Shown here piece after piece: positions 62,277 through 64,000 of a DNA stretch of 64,000 nt (positions within the stretch are counted from its first letter, which is position 1; every line of letters starts with the position of its first letter). The stretch is from contig NZ_AP023367.1 of assembly GCF_014218335.1 (NCBI RefSeq), positions 2,543,501 through 2,607,500 on the forward strand, written 5' to 3'. Below the pieces are notes generated by a model. The model was not told the DNA's origin. It saw nothing but the letters and a program-made list of their open reading frames with translations, and did no database searches. The position numbers were made by a program, and so were the translations under genes. Source of the DNA: Anaerocolumna cellulosilytica. Its GTDB lineage: Bacteria; Bacillota; Clostridia; Lachnospirales; Lachnospiraceae.

Positions 62277-62308
62277 TAATTTTTCGCAGAAAAGAAAGGA
62301 AGATTTTC

Positions 62309-63430
62309 ATGATTTATTTAGATTATGCAGCCAATACACCAGTGGACAAGGAGGTTGCCGATACCTTTTATCAAATGTGTATGAATTATATAGGCAACCC
62401 CAACTCCCCCCATTCTCTTGGTGTTGGAGCGGCTGAAAGAATGTTAGAGTCAACCACTAAAATTGCAGGTCTTTTAGGTGTAAAGGAACAAGAGATTATC
62501 TATACTTCCGGTGCAAGCGAATCCAATAATATGGCAATCAAAGGAATTGCAGGAAGTTATAAAAGATACGGGAAACATATTATTACAACCTTTCTTGAGC
62601 ATGCTTCTGTAACGGGACCCTTTACAGCACTTCAAAATGACGGTTTTGAAGTTGATTTTGTCAATATAGAGAAAAATGGACAAGTGGATTTACACCATTT
62701 AAAGGAGTTAATACGAGAAGATACCATATTAGTATCCGTTGGACTAGTAGATAGTGAAATCGGTACAATCCAGCCAATAACTGAAATTAATCAGATAATA
62801 AAAGAAAGAGACCATCTCTTCTTACATGTAGATGCCACTCAGGCAGTGGGTAAGATTCCGGTAAACTTTCAGGAAGCAGATCTTATTACTTTTTCTGCTC
62901 ATAAATTTTATGGTGTTAATGGAAGCGGAATCTTAATTAAAAAAGAACATGTAATGCTGGAACCTTTGATTCATGGCGGATTAAGTACAACCTCTTTTCG
63001 AAGTGGAACCCCTGCACTTGCTCTGGCAGCGTCTACAGAAAAAGCACTTTCTTTGGCAATAGAAAACCAGGCCAAACGCTTAACTTACGTTAGGGGATTA
63101 AATCAACTGCTCAGAGAAAAGTTGTCTGTCTCTAAACCAATTGTAATTAATTCTCCCAAAGAAGCTTCTCCTTATATCTTAAATATAAGTGTAAAGGGAG
63201 TAAATACAAATAAACTTCAAGCAGAATTAGATCAAAAAGAAATCTATATCGCGACCAAGTCAGCCTGTTGTGCACCAAATACTGTATCAAAACCCGTGTA
63301 TGCCATGACAAAAGACAGGAAACTAGCCCTTGCAACAGTTCGTATCAGTTTAAGCCACTTAACTACGAAAACTGAATTAGAAGAATTTATTTCAGTATTT
63401 TTAGAACAACTGCAAGTATTAAATAATTGA
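62309..63430 (+). CDS. cysteine desulfurase (NifS/IscS-like)
   Basis: A 373-residue PLP enzyme that moves sulfur from cysteine to acceptor proteins. It opens YLDYAANTPVDKEV, has the PLP lysine K199 in SAHKFYG and the active-site cysteine in SACCAPN (C320/C321). AGAAAGGAAG lies before the ATG. The gene precedes a TtcA-like tRNA thiolase, so it probably supplies the sulfur for 2-thiocytidine, although a general Fe-S role is possible. Confidence 0.92.
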   Translation: MIYLDYAANTPVDKEVADTFYQMCMNYIGNPNSPHSLGVGAAERMLESTTKIAGLLGVKEQEIIYTSGASESNNMAIKGIAGSYKRYGKHIITTFLEHASVTGPFTALQNDGFEVDFVNIEKNGQVDLHHLKELIREDTILVSVGLVDSEIGTIQPITEINQIIKERDHLFLHVDATQAVGKIPVNFQEADLITFSAHKFYGVNGSGILIKKEHVMLEPLIHGGLSTTSFRSGTPALALAASTEKALSLAIENQAKRLTYVRGLNQLLREKLSVSKPIVINSPKEASPYILNISVKGVNTNKLQAELDQKEIYIATKSACCAPNTVSKPVYAMTKDRKLALATVRISLSHLTTKTELEEFISVFLEQLQVLNN

Positions 63431-63532
63431 CAATGTATAGGCATTATATTGTATTAGTAAGTAAAAAGAATACTGAATAGAAAGGAAGCCGCGTTTGTGG
63501 CTGTAACACATCAGCATAAGGTGTGTTATCCA

Positions 63533-64000
63533 ATGAATATTATTATGGAAAAGCATATTGAGATAGAGAGAAGCCTTATAAAAAGGTTTCGCAAAGAAAT
63601 ATGGCGTAAGTTTATTACAGCAGTAAATGAGTATCAATTAATTAAAGAAGGCGATAAAATTGCCGTCTGTATATCCGGTGGTAAAGATTCCATGTTACTT
63701 GCAAAATGTATGCAGGAGCTTCAACGACACGGAAAATTTAAATTTGAATTAGTCTTTATGGTTATGGATCCTGGATACAATCCATATAATAGACAAATCA
63801 TCATTGATAACGCAAAATACCTAAATATTCCTATTCATATATTTGAGACGGATATTTTTGATATTGTGGCAGATATAGAAGATTCACCCTGCTATTTATG
63901 TGCCAGAATGCGAAGAGGTTATTTATATAAGCATGCACAAGAATTAGGATGCAACAAAATTGCCTTAGGTCATCACTTTGACGATGTGATTGAAACTATC
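63533..64000 (+). CDS. TtcA-like tRNA 2-thiocytidine synthase, 3' end outside window
   Basis: At least 156 residues are present; the frame runs off the right edge. The PP-loop SGGKDS, the CYLC metal-binding cysteine pair and GHHFDDVIET are hallmarks of TtcA, which thiolates C32 of tRNA using an Fe-S cluster. The start may be ATG 63533 or 63545; an in-frame GTG at 63497 has the better ribosome site (AAAGGAAG) but adds residues not usual for the family. A TAACACA/TGTGTTA hairpin lies between GTG and ATG. Confidence 0.85.
   Translation, partial: MNIIMEKHIEIERSLIKRFRKEIWRKFITAVNEYQLIKEGDKIAVCISGGKDSMLLAKCMQELQRHGKFKFELVFMVMDPGYNPYNRQIIIDNAKYLNIPIHIFETDIFDIVADIEDSPCYLCARMRRGYLYKHAQELGCNKIALGHHFDDVIETI

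Overview
The window is AT-rich DNA from a spore-forming anaerobic Firmicute, most likely a Clostridium cluster XIVa / Lachnospiraceae species (Lachnoclostridium or Anaerocolumna type; this assignment is inference). The reasons are strong GGAGG ribosome sites, TTGACA/TATAAT promoters at 17-bp spacing, a spore photoproduct lyase, a LysM-GH18 cortex-type hydrolase, many lipoprotein binding proteins and a lysine riboswitch. No tRNA, rRNA, CRISPR array, prophage or insertion sequence was seen.

Layout. 0-3 kb: end of a surface protein, a YibE/F membrane protein and a metallophosphoesterase. 3-14 kb: a candidate exopolysaccharide cluster (radical SAM protein, UDP-sugar dehydrogenase, a deacetylase-family protein with four NodB-like domains, a PilZ-glycosyltransferase synthase, a second deacetylase-like protein, a GH18-like lipoprotein). 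14-22 kb: pyroglutamyl peptidase, an ArsR-type regulator, a TldD/TldE pair, an MFS carrier, a WG-repeat lipoprotein and a tiny lysine-rich protein. 22.7-27.6 kb: a DUF362 protein, then a leftward operon of nucleosidase-like protein, spore photoproduct lyase, SDR and MraY-like transferase. 27.8-34 kb: agmatine-to-putrescine genes, a cysteine-protease-like protein, glutathione peroxidase plus thioredoxin, an FtsH-like protease and a DtxR-type regulator. 34-39 kb: a solo sugar-binding protein, then a lysine riboswitch ahead of an amino-acid ABC importer. 39-45 kb: a cupredoxin protein that has lost most copper ligands, LysM-GH18, an OhrR-like regulator divergent from a second glutathione peroxidase, and an ammonium transporter fused to a PII domain. 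45-47 kb: a GntR(YtrA)-ABC operon. 48-61.5 kb: a large surface/transport operon with two sets of sugar permeases, two binding proteins (one carrying CBM-like modules), NHL-repeat, Yip1 and DUF5696 proteins, and no ATPase. 61.5-64 kb: dihydrofolate reductase, cysteine desulfurase and the start of a TtcA-like tRNA thiolase.

The most unusual signal is a dispersed leader element. It is a short stem-loop (typically GTGTGC/GCACAC, with different or longer stems in some copies) followed by an almost invariant AGATGGGAG that acts as the ribosome binding site a few bases before a start codon. Eleven copies were found, one degenerate, plus one possible divergent member. They include a four-copy tandem array with a 73-75 bp period, operon-internal copies, and one copy whose stem sequence is entirely different but still pairs. 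The best candidates for an undescribed system are this element family and the ATPase-less DUF5696/Yip1/NHL transport operon that carries several copies of it.
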